Shown here: positions 43,039 through 51,811 of the stretch, one piece after another
How positions within the stretch are numbered: the stretch's first letter is position 1
Layout of the letters: each line of letters begins with the position of its first letter
NCBI GenBank assembly: GCA_045596385.1
Contig: JAZOCC010000018.1
Span: forward strand, 1-64,000
Reading direction: 5' to 3'
DNA: 64,000 nt
Origin: SIG307 sp045596385
Lineage (GTDB): Bacteria > Bacillota > Clostridia > Lachnospirales > Lachnospiraceae
Position numbers and translations under genes: made by a program
The notes under the pieces: model-generated
Told to the model about the DNA's origin: nothing
Seen by the model: the letters and a program-made list of their open reading frames with translations, nothing else
Database searches by the model: none

Positions 43039-43067
43039 TTGTTTTTCGAAAAAAACTGTGATATAAT
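43039..43067 (+). promoter_or_regulatory. sigma-A promoter of codY
   Basis: TTGTTT (43039-43044), 17-bp spacer and TATAAT (43062-43067) preceded by TGA, an extended -10. Confidence 0.75.
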
Positions 43068-43129
43068 ATGAAATAATAGATAACGTATTGTAAATGTGAG
43101 GCAGTTAATTCTGCCGGAAAGGAGTTACC

Positions 43130-43894
43130 GTGAGCGTACAATTATTGGATAAGACCAGAAAGATTAATAAACTTTTACACAACAATACCTCCCACAAGGT
43201 AGTGTTCAATGATATTTGTCTGGTCCTCGGAGAAATTTTGGAATCAAACATTTTAGTAATCAGTAAAAAGGGTAAGGTTCTCGGTATCAAGAATCGTAAT
43301 GATGTGGAAACGATTGAAGAGTTAATTAAAGATGCGGTAGGCGGATATATCGACGGTATGTTGAATGAGCGTCTGTTAAATATCCTTTCTACGAAGGAAA
43401 ATGTAAACCTTGAGACCCTTGGATTCTCTTTCCCGGATGTAGATAAGTATCAGGCAATCATTTTACCGATTGATATCGCTGGAGAGCGTCTCGGCACCTT
43501 GTTTATTTACAAGAAGGGAGCATCCTACTCCATTGATGATATTATCTTAAGTGAGTACGGTACCACCGTAGTAGGACTTGAGATGATGCGTTCTGTTAAC
43601 GAGGAGAATGCGGAAGAGAATCGTAAGGTACAGATTGTTCGTTCGGCAATCAGCACCTTGTCCTTCTCTGAATTGGAAGCAATCACACATATCTTCGAAG
43701 AGCTTGAGGGTAACGAGGGCATTCTTGTTGCAAGTAAGATTGCGGACAGAGTGGGTATTACCCGTTCCGTTATCGTAAATGCGCTTCGTAAGTTCGAGAG
43801 TGCGGGTGTTATCGAATCCCGTTCTTCCGGTATGAAGGGTACGTACATCAAGGTTCTGAACGACGTTGTGTTCGACGAATTAAAGAAGCTGTAA
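43130..43894 (+). CDS. codY: GTP- and branched-chain amino acid-sensing regulator CodY
   Basis: Global repressor of stationary-phase, amino-acid and often motility and virulence genes; loses DNA binding when GTP and isoleucine fall. 254 residues with N-terminal GAF domain (about 1-155) and C-terminal winged helix (KIADRVGITRSVIVNALRKFE, about 204-223, is the recognition helix block). Start codon is GTG, preceded by AAAGGAG. It lies directly before flgB as in B. subtilis. A terminator follows. Confidence 0.97.
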   Translation: MSVQLLDKTRKINKLLHNNTSHKVVFNDICLVLGEILESNILVISKKGKVLGIKNRNDVETIEELIKDAVGGYIDGMLNERLLNILSTKENVNLETLGFSFPDVDKYQAIILPIDIAGERLGTLFIYKKGASYSIDDIILSEYGTTVVGLEMMRSVNEENAEENRKVQIVRSAISTLSFSELEAITHIFEELEGNEGILVASKIADRVGITRSVIVNALRKFESAGVIESRSSGMKGTYIKVLNDVVFDELKKL

Positions 43895-43946
43895 GGTTTC
43901 GTAAATTAAATAAGAGATTGACCGGGATGGATTCCGGTTAGACGGT

Positions 43947-43989
43947 AAAGGGATTTTTGAGTCTGCTCAAAAGTCCCTTTGTTCATTTA
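43947..43989 (+). terminator. terminator of codY
   Basis: AAAGGGATTTTTGAG (43947-43961) pairs with CTCAAAAGTCCCTTT (43966-43980) with one mismatch, loop TCTG; T-rich sequence follows. Confidence 0.85.
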
Positions 43990-44010
43990 TAGGATTTTCT
44001 ATAAATGAAC
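43981..44010 (+). promoter_or_regulatory. perfect 12-bp palindrome with CodY-box-like core upstream of flgB
   Basis: GTTCATTTATAG (43981-43992) and CTATAAATGAAC (43999-44010) pair perfectly around GATTTT. It starts where the codY terminator ends. GATTTTCTATAAATG inside it differs from the CodY consensus AATTTTCWGAAAATT at 4 of 15 positions. It could be a CodY site or a second RNA hairpin. The rest of 43895-44192 shows only the flgB promoter. Confidence 0.45.
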
Positions 44011-44141
44011 AAACGCTTTGTATGGGTCCAGTGGACGTTGGTATTGGACAGACCGAAACGAAGTGTGGACTGCGTACTTTGTGCTTACACCACTACTGAT
44101 AGTATTTTTTCACTAAAAACAAGGAATTTTGTAAATATATC

Positions 44142-44169
44142 TTGTGTTTTTACGAAAGTTCGATATAAT
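44142..44169 (+). promoter_or_regulatory. sigma-A promoter of the flagellar operon
   Basis: TTGTGT (44142-44147), 16-bp spacer, TATAAT (44164-44169), only about 17 bases before the ribosome site of flgB. No sigma-28 (TAAA-N15-GCCGATAA) match is seen. Confidence 0.65.
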
Positions 44170-44192
44170 AGTATTGAAAGGAAGTGTATCCT

Positions 44193-44579
44193 ATGATAGG
44201 TTCTGATGCTTTTAGTTTTGTAAATGTGCTGGATAAGGCGGCAGATGCCTCCTGGAAGCGCAATGAAGTCATTGCAAATAACATTGCAAATGTGGACACA
44301 CCGGATTTTAAGCGTAGCGATGTTACCTTTGAGACGTATCTTGCAAAGGAATTAACCGGCAGAGACGCCTTGTCGAAGAAGGTTAAGAACATGGATTTAT
44401 CCAAACTCGGTTCCACGACATATCTGGATCATGCCACCTTGGATTACAGAAAAGACGGCAATAACGTCGATATCGATACGGAATCCGCATACCTGGCGGA
44501 CAACCAGCTGAAGTATTATGCACTTCTGGATTCCATGACACAAGAGTTTTCCAGAATCCGTTCCGTGTTACAGCGGTAA
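44193..44579 (+). CDS. flgB: flagellar rod protein FlgB
   Basis: Proximal rod component of the flagellar basal body, exported by the flagellar type III apparatus. 128 residues with the rod/hook N-terminal signature ANNIANVDTPDFKR. AAAGGAAG precedes ATG 44193; a GTG at 44184 is too close to it. First gene of an operon that continues to the end of the window. Confidence 0.95.
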   Translation: MIGSDAFSFVNVLDKAADASWKRNEVIANNIANVDTPDFKRSDVTFETYLAKELTGRDALSKKVKNMDLSKLGSTTYLDHATLDYRKDGNNVDIDTESAYLADNQLKYYALLDSMTQEFSRIRSVLQR

Positions 44580-44655
44580 CGGCTTTTCGTCGTATAAAAA
44601 TATAGTTACGGTTATGGATGGTGCATAAAGGTGTTTATGCGGAAAGGAGCAGCCT

Positions 44656-45114
44656 ATGTCTTTAATGGGTTCTTTGAATGTCAGTGCCAGCGGTATGTCG
44701 GCGCAGCGGACACGTATGGATATTATTTCCCAGAATATTGCGAATGTAAATACAACCAGAGACGAGAACGGTGATGTATACCGTCGTCAGACCGTGGTGT
44801 TTGCGGAGAAGAACGATTCCAATTTCGAGTCGATTCTGACGGCGATGCAGACCGGGATTTCCAGAAAGAGCGACGGTTTGGGTGACGGTGTAAAGATTAC
44901 CGGTATTGCGGAGGATCATGTGACTCCGATGAAGATGGTATATGACCCGGCACATCCGGATGCGGATGAGGACGGTTATGTGACCATGCCGAACGTTAAT
45001 ACGGTAACGGAAATGACGAACCTTATCGATGCCACACGTTCTTTTGAAGCTAATGTAACGGCGTTTAATGCCACGAAAAACATGGCGTTAAAGGGATTGG
45101 AAATCGGTAAATAA
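44656..45114 (+). CDS. flgC: flagellar rod protein FlgC
   Basis: Proximal rod protein, 152 residues. N-terminal MSLMGSLNVSASGMSAQRTRMDIISQNIANVNTT-type signature and C-terminal NLIDATRSFEANVTAFNATK are those of FlgC. A small perfect hairpin, GCATAAA/TTTATGC (44623-44640), lies before the GGAAAGGAG ribosome site and could tune translation. Confidence 0.96.
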   Translation: MSLMGSLNVSASGMSAQRTRMDIISQNIANVNTTRDENGDVYRRQTVVFAEKNDSNFESILTAMQTGISRKSDGLGDGVKITGIAEDHVTPMKMVYDPAHPDADEDGYVTMPNVNTVTEMTNLIDATRSFEANVTAFNATKNMALKGLEIGK

Positions 45115-45190
45115 TTGAAGGGCGGTTGAATTTTTTTACAGAATTAGTAGACAGACGTCGGAGTAAGGCAGGATGAAAGGATGAGGCGGT

Positions 45191-45505
45191 ATGAGTTTGA
45201 TTGCACCGATTAATAAAATACAGGCACTGGACAGTGGACTTCAGGTAAATGCCGTAAAGGATAAGCAGGCAGGTTCCGGTGCGTTTGAAGCATTATATCA
45301 GTCTGCCATCGGGCTGTTGGAGGAGACCAACCGCTATACCCATGAGGCGGAAGAAGCGCAGATGTCCTATATGCTTGGATTGAATGACAATGTGCATGAT
45401 TTGTTGATTGCCCAGAATAAGGCAAATCTTTCGTTACAGTATACCGTAGCGATTCGAAACGGTGTGTTGGAGGCGTACAAGGAATTAATGCAGATGCAGT
45501 TTTAA
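45191..45505 (+). CDS. fliE: flagellar hook-basal body protein FliE
   Basis: Links the MS ring to the rod. 104 residues; C-terminal LIAQNKANLSLQYTVAIRNGVLEAYKE-like helix is conserved in FliE. Located between flgC and fliF as in other Firmicutes. AGGATGAGG serves as ribosome site. Confidence 0.95.
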   Translation: MSLIAPINKIQALDSGLQVNAVKDKQAGSGAFEALYQSAIGLLEETNRYTHEAEEAQMSYMLGLNDNVHDLLIAQNKANLSLQYTVAIRNGVLEAYKELMQMQF

Positions 45506-45554
45506 TTTATAATCCCATAGGGATTGATAAATTTCGTACAAAGGAGCGGCCGTT

Positions 45555-47156
45555 ATGCAGGAGAGGTTAAAAGAGCTTCCAAAGCGATTATTGGAATTAT
45601 GGAATAAGTATACAAGTAAGCAGAAGACCATAATCATCAGTGTGTTTTCCGGTGTGGTTCTGGCGCTTGCTATTCTTATTGTGCTTTTAAGCAGAACAAA
45701 ATATGTGACGCTGTCTACCTTTGAGACGACGAATATTGCCACCGGCGTGGTACAGCTGTTACAGGAAAACGGGATTAAGTATAAACTTCAAGATGATAAT
45801 CTGACGGTGGAAGTCGATCAGAAGCGGCAGACGGATGCGGTTGTATTGGTGGCCCAAAGTGATTTGGAAGAAACCGGTTTCGGGATTGATGATTTGTTAA
45901 ATACAAGCATCAGTACCACCAGCGGGGAGCGCTTGACCAGAAATCATCTGTACATGCAGTCCACTTTAAAGAAAGATATTGAGAAGATGGTTGGCGTGGA
46001 GAATGCGAATATTCATTATGTGCCGCAGGATTCCTCCACAACAATTCTGACTACACAGAAGGATACTCCGGCCAGTGTATTTCTGACTGTAAATGATGAG
46101 TTTGATGAGGTGGAAACCCCGGAATCCATCGCAGTTACTGTGGCATATGCGCTCGGTAATGCAACCACGGAGCAGATTCGTGTTGTGAACCAGTACGGTG
46201 TGATTTTATATGACGGACCGAAACCTGAGGATGCGGAGCCGACCCATGACGAGATTGCAGCGTTTAAGGATGAGATAGCGTTGGCATATAAGAATCTGGT
46301 ATATGCCGGATTTGCCGCATGTCAGTTCCAGCTTACGGAGGTAATGCCGTCCATTACCGTAAATATGGACAAGAAGGAAGTCTATACCGAGAGGTATTAC
46401 CCGGATAATCCGGATATGGAGCAGGGATATCAGTCTCATTATGAGTCTTATTCCGCTACCGGTGTGACCGGAGAGGGCGATATTCCGGGAACGGATTCCA
46501 ACGATGAAGTGGATTATATGCTGGTAAAAGGTCTGGGAGGCAGTTCATCTATTGACTCCGAGTCGATTGATTATATTTATAATAAGCAGATTTCCAATGA
46601 GATTTACGAAACCGGCGTGGTGGATAAAGATACTTCAACCATCAGTGTGGTAGCAACTCATGTGGAAGAAGTGACGGAAGCGGAGCTTCGGGAAAAGGAA
46701 CTATTGACCGAAGATATGACCTATGAGCAATTCCAGCTTTTGTACGGAAAGCCGGTAAAGACGGAGCCTTCCGAAGATTTGTATCAGATGGTGGCAAAGG
46801 CAACCGGTATTCCGGTAGAAAACATACATATTACCACCTACGATCAGTATAAGTTTGTTGAGATTTTGGAAGAGCCGTTGAACTGGGAGTTTATCCTTAC
46901 CATCGTACTGGCGGTATTGCTTCTTGCATTCCTTGCGTATGTGGTATTCCGTGGCATGAAACCGGTAGAAGTAACGGAGGTAGAGCCGGAGCTCAATTAC
47001 TCCGAGATTTTGGCGGAGCATGGAAACAATGCCTCCCTGGAGGATGTTGAGTTCGGTGAAAAGTCCGAAACCAGAATTTTGATAGAAAAGTTCTTTGATG
47101 AGAATCCGGAGTCTGTGGCAATGCTGTTACGGACCTGGTTAAACGATGAGTACTAA
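45555..47156 (+). CDS. fliF: flagellar MS-ring protein FliF
   Basis: Forms the membrane-embedded MS ring on which the flagellum is built. 533 residues with two membrane helices, about 25-46 and 436-457, flanking a large periplasmic-side region that holds ring-building motifs (ARVHYVPQ-like ANIHYVPQD, PSITVNMDKKEVYTERYYP). The C-terminal cytoplasmic tail binds FliG, encoded next. Translation signal AAGGAGCGGCC. Confidence 0.97.
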   Translation: MQERLKELPKRLLELWNKYTSKQKTIIISVFSGVVLALAILIVLLSRTKYVTLSTFETTNIATGVVQLLQENGIKYKLQDDNLTVEVDQKRQTDAVVLVAQSDLEETGFGIDDLLNTSISTTSGERLTRNHLYMQSTLKKDIEKMVGVENANIHYVPQDSSTTILTTQKDTPASVFLTVNDEFDEVETPESIAVTVAYALGNATTEQIRVVNQYGVILYDGPKPEDAEPTHDEIAAFKDEIALAYKNLVYAGFAACQFQLTEVMPSITVNMDKKEVYTERYYPDNPDMEQGYQSHYESYSATGVTGEGDIPGTDSNDEVDYMLVKGLGGSSSIDSESIDYIYNKQISNEIYETGVVDKDTSTISVVATHVEEVTEAELREKELLTEDMTYEQFQLLYGKPVKTEPSEDLYQMVAKATGIPVENIHITTYDQYKFVEILEEPLNWEFILTIVLAVLLLAFLAYVVFRGMKPVEVTEVEPELNYSEILAEHGNNASLEDVEFGEKSETRILIEKFFDENPESVAMLLRTWLNDEY

Positions 47157-47176
47157 AGAAAGAAGGGGGATTCGGT

Positions 47177-48187
47177 ATGGCAAGATCACTGGATTTAACT
47201 GGCATGCAGAAGGCGGCGATTTTGTTTATCTTAGTCGGACCGGAGCGTGCATCCAAGGTGTTTAAGTTTTTGAAGGAAGACGAAGTAGAGCAGCTGACCC
47301 TTGAAATTGCGAACACAAAGAATATTACACCGTCCGTAAAGGATGAAGTGTTGGATGAGTTTTATGAAATATGTCTTGCACAGCAGTATGTTACCGAGGG
47401 TGGTATCAGCTATGCAAACGATTTGCTGGAGAAGTCCTTCGGTGCGGAAAAGGCAAGAGAGATTATCGGAAAGCTTACCGATTCCTTGCAGGTGCGTCCG
47501 TTCGAATTCGTACGAAAGACCGATCCGAGCCAGCTCCTCAACTTCATTCAGGACGAGAATTCCCAAACCATCGCTCTTATTTTGTCCTATCTTTCCGCAA
47601 GTCAGGCTGCGACCATTGTCAGTGCGTTGTCACCGGATAAACAGGCGGATGTTGCAAAGCGTATTGCGCAGATGGACCGTACTTCTCCGGATACCATCCG
47701 CGATGTAGAGCACGTATTGGAGCGTAAGCTGGCTTCCCTTGTAAACCAGGATTACACCATTGCCGGCGGCGTAGACGCTATCGTAGAGATTTTGAATACC
47801 GTAGACCGCGGTACAGAGAAGCATATTATGGAAACTCTTGAAATCGAAGAGCCGGAGCTTGCAGACGAGATTCGCAGAAAGATGTTCGTGTTCGAGGATA
47901 TTCTTTCCCTGGACGACCGTTCCATTCAGCGTGTGTTGCGTGAGGTGGATAATAACGAGCTTGCTACCGCTCTTAAGAGTGCAAACGAAGAGGTACAGAC
48001 GGTTATCTTCAATAACCTGTCCAAGCGTCTTGTGGCTATGATTAAGGATGATATGGACTTCATGGGTCCGGTTCGTTTGAAGGATGTAGAAGAAGCACAG
48101 CAGAAGATTGTTAATATTATTCGTAAGTTAGAGGACTCCGGTGAAATTGTTATTTCCAGAGGCGGAGGTGACGAGATCGTTGTCTAA
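47177..48187 (+). CDS. fliG: flagellar motor switch protein FliG
   Basis: Rotor protein contacting the MotA stator; needed for torque and switching. 336 residues with KAAILFILVGPERASKVFKFL at the start, the middle EHPQTIAL-type motif (here ENSQTIALILSYL) and the C-terminal torque helix FEDILSLDDRSIQRVLREVD. It overlaps the start of fliH by 8 bases. Confidence 0.97.
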   Translation: MARSLDLTGMQKAAILFILVGPERASKVFKFLKEDEVEQLTLEIANTKNITPSVKDEVLDEFYEICLAQQYVTEGGISYANDLLEKSFGAEKAREIIGKLTDSLQVRPFEFVRKTDPSQLLNFIQDENSQTIALILSYLSASQAATIVSALSPDKQADVAKRIAQMDRTSPDTIRDVEHVLERKLASLVNQDYTIAGGVDAIVEILNTVDRGTEKHIMETLEIEEPELADEIRRKMFVFEDILSLDDRSIQRVLREVDNNELATALKSANEEVQTVIFNNLSKRLVAMIKDDMDFMGPVRLKDVEEAQQKIVNIIRKLEDSGEIVISRGGGDEIVV

Positions 48188-49190
48188 TATGATAAAGGCG
48201 TATTCCGTGCGCTATAAGGAAGAATTAAAGAAAATCGATGTTACGGGCAGGGAAGAGGAAATTCATGCCAAGGTTGCGGAAGCGGTAATATCTAATACTT
48301 TTGTAGGCGGTCTGAATGCAGTCGCTTTAACGGAAGACGGAGAAATTCCGGCAATTGCCGATGATGCGGATGTATCGGAAGGAGATGCGGTTTCTGCATT
48401 GTTTACAGGGGAAGCGGAAGACGGTTCCGAAGCGGGACGAGAGGTTTCTCCCGAGGAAGCAATGGCTCTGGCGGTACGGGCAGTGAGCAGGGATGCGGCT
48501 TTGGCGGCCTGGAGAGAGGAAGAACGTCAGAAGTTAATGGACGAGATTACCGGAGCGGAGAAGCTTGCCATGAAGATTGAGATGGAGAAGGCAATTCGTA
48601 CCCAGGCGGATATTATTCTAGAACAGGCCAGAGCACAAGGGGAACAGCTAAAGGAAAAGGCAAGAGAAGCGGCAGAAGCAGAGCAGACAGAGATTTACGA
48701 AAGTGCCAGACAGGCAGGCTATGAAGAAGGAAGAAGCCGTTTGCTACAGGAGCAGCAGGCCATGGAGGCAGAACTTGCTGAGAAGGAACGTTTGCTTTCG
48801 GAGGAATTCGAGAGAAAACAAAAGGAACTGGAACCGATGGTCACTGAGGTGATTACGAAGCTGCTTGATAGTTTAACCGGTGTGTGTCTTGAGTCAAGAA
48901 AAGGGATTGTAACCCATCTGGTTACGAAGGCTTTGACGGAAGCAGACCGTAGCAATTCCTTTTTGATTAAAGTATCCAAGGAGGACTTGGAGGAAGTAAA
49001 AGGAGCATCGGATAAGCTTCGTTCCCTGTTTGAACGAGAAGTTGTTTTAGAAGTGGTACAGGATGTTTTGTTAAAGAAGGGCGAATGCCTGATAGAAACG
49101 GATTCCAATATTATTGATTGTAGTTTGGGTACACAGCTGGAGGGCCTCTTGGAGGATATCCGGCTGCTTAGTGTACAGGAAAGGGTGTAG
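48180..49190 (+). CDS. fliH: flagellar export regulator FliH
   Basis: Stator-like regulator that holds FliI at the export gate. 336 residues, longer than enteric FliH, with a central coiled coil (about 130-235; long Glu/Arg/Ala heptads) and a C-terminal globular part that binds FliI. The start is taken as TTG 48180 because GGAGGTGA ends eight bases before it; ATG 48189 (just past the fliG stop) has no site of its own. Position between fliG and fliI supports the assignment more than similarity does. Confidence 0.88.
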   Translation: MSNMIKAYSVRYKEELKKIDVTGREEEIHAKVAEAVISNTFVGGLNAVALTEDGEIPAIADDADVSEGDAVSALFTGEAEDGSEAGREVSPEEAMALAVRAVSRDAALAAWREEERQKLMDEITGAEKLAMKIEMEKAIRTQADIILEQARAQGEQLKEKAREAAEAEQTEIYESARQAGYEEGRSRLLQEQQAMEAELAEKERLLSEEFERKQKELEPMVTEVITKLLDSLTGVCLESRKGIVTHLVTKALTEADRSNSFLIKVSKEDLEEVKGASDKLRSLFEREVVLEVVQDVLLKKGECLIETDSNIIDCSLGTQLEGLLEDIRLLSVQERV

Positions 49191-49191
49191 T

Positions 49192-50499
49192 ATGGCGTTT
49201 TCGACCGAGGACTTTTTACGACTGCGGGAGCGGTCCTATGTAAAAAAATACGGCAAGGTAGTAAAAATTGTCGGATTGACCATAGAGTCTCTCGGACCGG
49301 AGGCAAAGCTTGGTGATGTTTGTACAATTTCTTCTACGGATAAAAAACGGCAGATACGTGCCGAAGTGGTAGGCTTCCGGGATAACAGAGTATTACTTAC
49401 ACCGTATGAGGAGGTTTCCGGTATCGGTATCGGTGATAGCGTGGAGCTTTGTTCCGAAGCATTAAAGGTGCCGGTGGGAGAGGAACTTCTCGGTATGGCA
49501 TTGGACGGTTTGGGACGTCCGCTAAACGGAGAAGAGTTAAATGTCAGTCAATATTACGAGGTCAATGCTACACCGCCGGATCCGATGGACAGAGTGTTAA
49601 TCCGGGATGTGCTATCTCTCGGAGTAAAGGCAATCGATGGGTTGCTGACGCTGGGAAAAGGTCAGCGTATCGGTATTTTTGCAGGCTCCGGTGTAGGAAA
49701 AAGTACCTTGCTGGGTATGATTGCCCGGAATACAAAGGCCGATATTAATGTGATTGCTCTGATCGGAGAGCGCGGACGAGAGGTAAAGGAGTTTATTGAG
49801 CATGACCTGGGAGAAGAAGGTATGCGCCGTTCTGTGCTTGTAATCGCAACGTCGGATAAACCGGCACTGATTCGAAAAAAAGCGGCACAGACAGCCACCG
49901 CCATTGCGGAGTATTTCAGAGATCAGGGCAAGGATGTTTTGTTGATGTTAGACAATTTGACCCGTTTTTCCATGGCGCAGAGAGAAATCGGTCTGGCGGC
50001 GGGAGAACCACCGGTATCCAGAGGTTATCCACCCAGTGTGTATGCGGAGATGCCAAAGCTTTTAGAACGTGCCGGAAACGGTGCGGTAGGTTCCATTACG
50101 GGTATTTATACGGTATTGGTAGACGGCGACGATTTTAATGAACCGATTTCCGATACGGCCCGCGGTATTCTGGACGGGCACGTGATTTTATCGAGAAAGC
50201 TGGGTCATAAAAATCATTATCCTGCCATCGATGTACTCCAGAGCATTTCCCGAGTTATGAGTGCGGTGGCGACCAAAGAGCATAAGCAGTTGGCAAGTAA
50301 GTTAAAAAGTACGCTGGCCACTTATACAGATGCGGAAGATTTGATTAATATCGGTGCCTATAAGGCGGGTTCCAACCCGGAAATCGACTATGCCATCCGG
50401 AAGAACGGTGCTATTAATGAGTTTTTGTGTCAGGCTACGGATGAGAAGTTTTCCTTTGAGGAAACGGTAGAGCAGCTAAAGAGTATTTTTGCGGAATAA
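49192..50499 (+). CDS. fliI: flagellum-specific ATPase FliI
   Basis: Hexameric ATPase of flagellar protein export, related to F1 beta. 435 residues, Walker A GSGVGKS (165-171), Walker B VLLMLDNLTRF, and the family block GEPPVSRGYPPSVYAEMPKL in the core. Start 49192 is one base after the fliH stop region with AAAGGG upstream; the frame remains open into fliH. Confidence 0.97.
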   Translation: MAFSTEDFLRLRERSYVKKYGKVVKIVGLTIESLGPEAKLGDVCTISSTDKKRQIRAEVVGFRDNRVLLTPYEEVSGIGIGDSVELCSEALKVPVGEELLGMALDGLGRPLNGEELNVSQYYEVNATPPDPMDRVLIRDVLSLGVKAIDGLLTLGKGQRIGIFAGSGVGKSTLLGMIARNTKADINVIALIGERGREVKEFIEHDLGEEGMRRSVLVIATSDKPALIRKKAAQTATAIAEYFRDQGKDVLLMLDNLTRFSMAQREIGLAAGEPPVSRGYPPSVYAEMPKLLERAGNGAVGSITGIYTVLVDGDDFNEPISDTARGILDGHVILSRKLGHKNHYPAIDVLQSISRVMSAVATKEHKQLASKLKSTLATYTDAEDLINIGAYKAGSNPEIDYAIRKNGAINEFLCQATDEKFSFEETVEQLKSIFAE

Positions 50500-50525
50500 A
50501 GGACAATGAGGAGGGGATGTAACGA

Positions 50526-50981
50526 ATGAAAAAGTTTCGATATTCGATGCAGAGCCTTCTTGTGATAAAACAAAAGCTGGAGGATCAGGCAAAAGCCGCC
50601 TATGGAGCAGCAAAACTCCGATTGACGGAGGAAGCAGAACGTTTGGAGGCACTACAGCGGCAAAGAGAAGCCTATGTGGAAGAAAAACGGAAGATAATGG
50701 CAACACGGCTGGATGTTCCGAAACTGAACCGTCTGCAGTTGGCGGTAGAGGCGATGGATGACCGGATTGCCCGTCAGAGGCAAAATGTAAAAAAGGCGGA
50801 GGCAGCGCTTCATGCAGCGGAAGAACGTTTGGTAGAGTCCATGACGGAGAGGAAAACACAGGAACGTTTGCGGGAAAATGCATTTGAGGAATACAGGCAG
50901 GAAATGAATGTGGAGGAACAAAAGGAAATCGACGAACGTACAAGCTTTCGGTACGGTGTAAATGAGGCGGAGGAAGCGTAA
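50526..50981 (+). CDS. fliJ: flagellar export chaperone FliJ
   Basis: Coiled-coil protein (151 residues) that escorts export substrates and links FliI to FlhA. Almost fully helical, rich in Glu, Arg, Ala and Gln; begins MKKFRYSMQSLLVIKQKLEDQ, close to the FliJ start. Assigned by position after fliI and by coiled-coil type. Its stop overlaps the next start by one base. Confidence 0.9.
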   Translation: MKKFRYSMQSLLVIKQKLEDQAKAAYGAAKLRLTEEAERLEALQRQREAYVEEKRKIMATRLDVPKLNRLQLAVEAMDDRIARQRQNVKKAEAALHAAEERLVESMTERKTQERLRENAFEEYRQEMNVEEQKEIDERTSFRYGVNEAEEA

Positions 50982-51754
50982 TGGCGAAAAAGGACAGAGA
51001 AAACGGAACAGAGGAAGAAAAGAAGGGCGGATTTCTGACCGTCTTTATTGTCATGCTGATAATTATTATCTGGATGGCGATTTTTGCACTTTTGATTAAT
51101 TTGGATGTGGTGGGAATCGGGACCTCCTTACGACCGCTGTTAAAGGATGTTCCGTTGGTCAATAAGATTCTTCCTCCGGTAGGTGATGATGAGATTGCCT
51201 GGGAGAATGATTTGGCATATAAAGATATCGTAGAAGCGAATCAACGTATTAAGGAATTGGAGATTTTGGTCGATAAATTAACTATAGAGGGTGAAGACAA
51301 AGATGATGAAATTACAGCTCTGACCGCGCAGGTGAACCGGTTAAAGGAATTGGAGAAGCAAATGGCCGATTTTGAAGACAGAGTGTATGAATTTGACAAG
51401 AAAATCGTGTTTGGAGAGAACGCTCCGTCCATTGAGGAATATGTAAAATGGTACGAAACCATTGCTCCTGAAAATGCAGAGCGGATATATGAGATGGCAA
51501 TACAAAAGGAAGCGTATAATGCGGCTATTAAGGAAAAAGCGGATTATTACGAGAAAATGAAGCCTTCCGCTGCTGCAGACGTGTTTGAGAATATGACGGC
51601 AGATTTGGAATATGTATGTAAGCTGTTGTACTGTATGAAGATACAGTCTGTATCGGATATCTTAGCTGCTATGGATCCGTTGTATGCGGCTAAGGTAACA
51701 AGAAAGATGAAGGAAATAGACGAAGCACGATTTGATGACTGGGTGCTTGAGTAA
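50981..51754 (+). CDS. YlxF/MotE-like flagellar operon protein
   Basis: A 257-residue membrane protein with one N-terminal helix (about 18-42), a coiled coil (about 85-140) and a C-terminal MgtE-N-like helical domain (about 150-255; KMKPSAAADVFENM). The layout is that of YlxF in the B. subtilis operon, a relative of MotE/FlbB chaperone-type proteins that help MotB or stator assembly. That role is inferred from the family. Overlaps fliJ by one base. Confidence 0.85.
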   Translation: MAKKDRENGTEEEKKGGFLTVFIVMLIIIIWMAIFALLINLDVVGIGTSLRPLLKDVPLVNKILPPVGDDEIAWENDLAYKDIVEANQRIKELEILVDKLTIEGEDKDDEITALTAQVNRLKELEKQMADFEDRVYEFDKKIVFGENAPSIEEYVKWYETIAPENAERIYEMAIQKEAYNAAIKEKADYYEKMKPSAAADVFENMTADLEYVCKLLYCMKIQSVSDILAAMDPLYAAKVTRKMKEIDEARFDDWVLE

Positions 51755-51811
51755 CGGTTTGGGAAATCCCCGCAAGGGTTTCTATAAAAAATTAGAGAAA
51801 GGAGGAAAAAG

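Noticed and set aside
44010..44160. Possible c-di-GMP-I riboswitch before flgB, as in Clostridioides difficile
   Set aside because: The conserved GEMM-I segments (such as GGGCAAACC and GACGCAAAGCC) are not present; only short chance pairings are seen.
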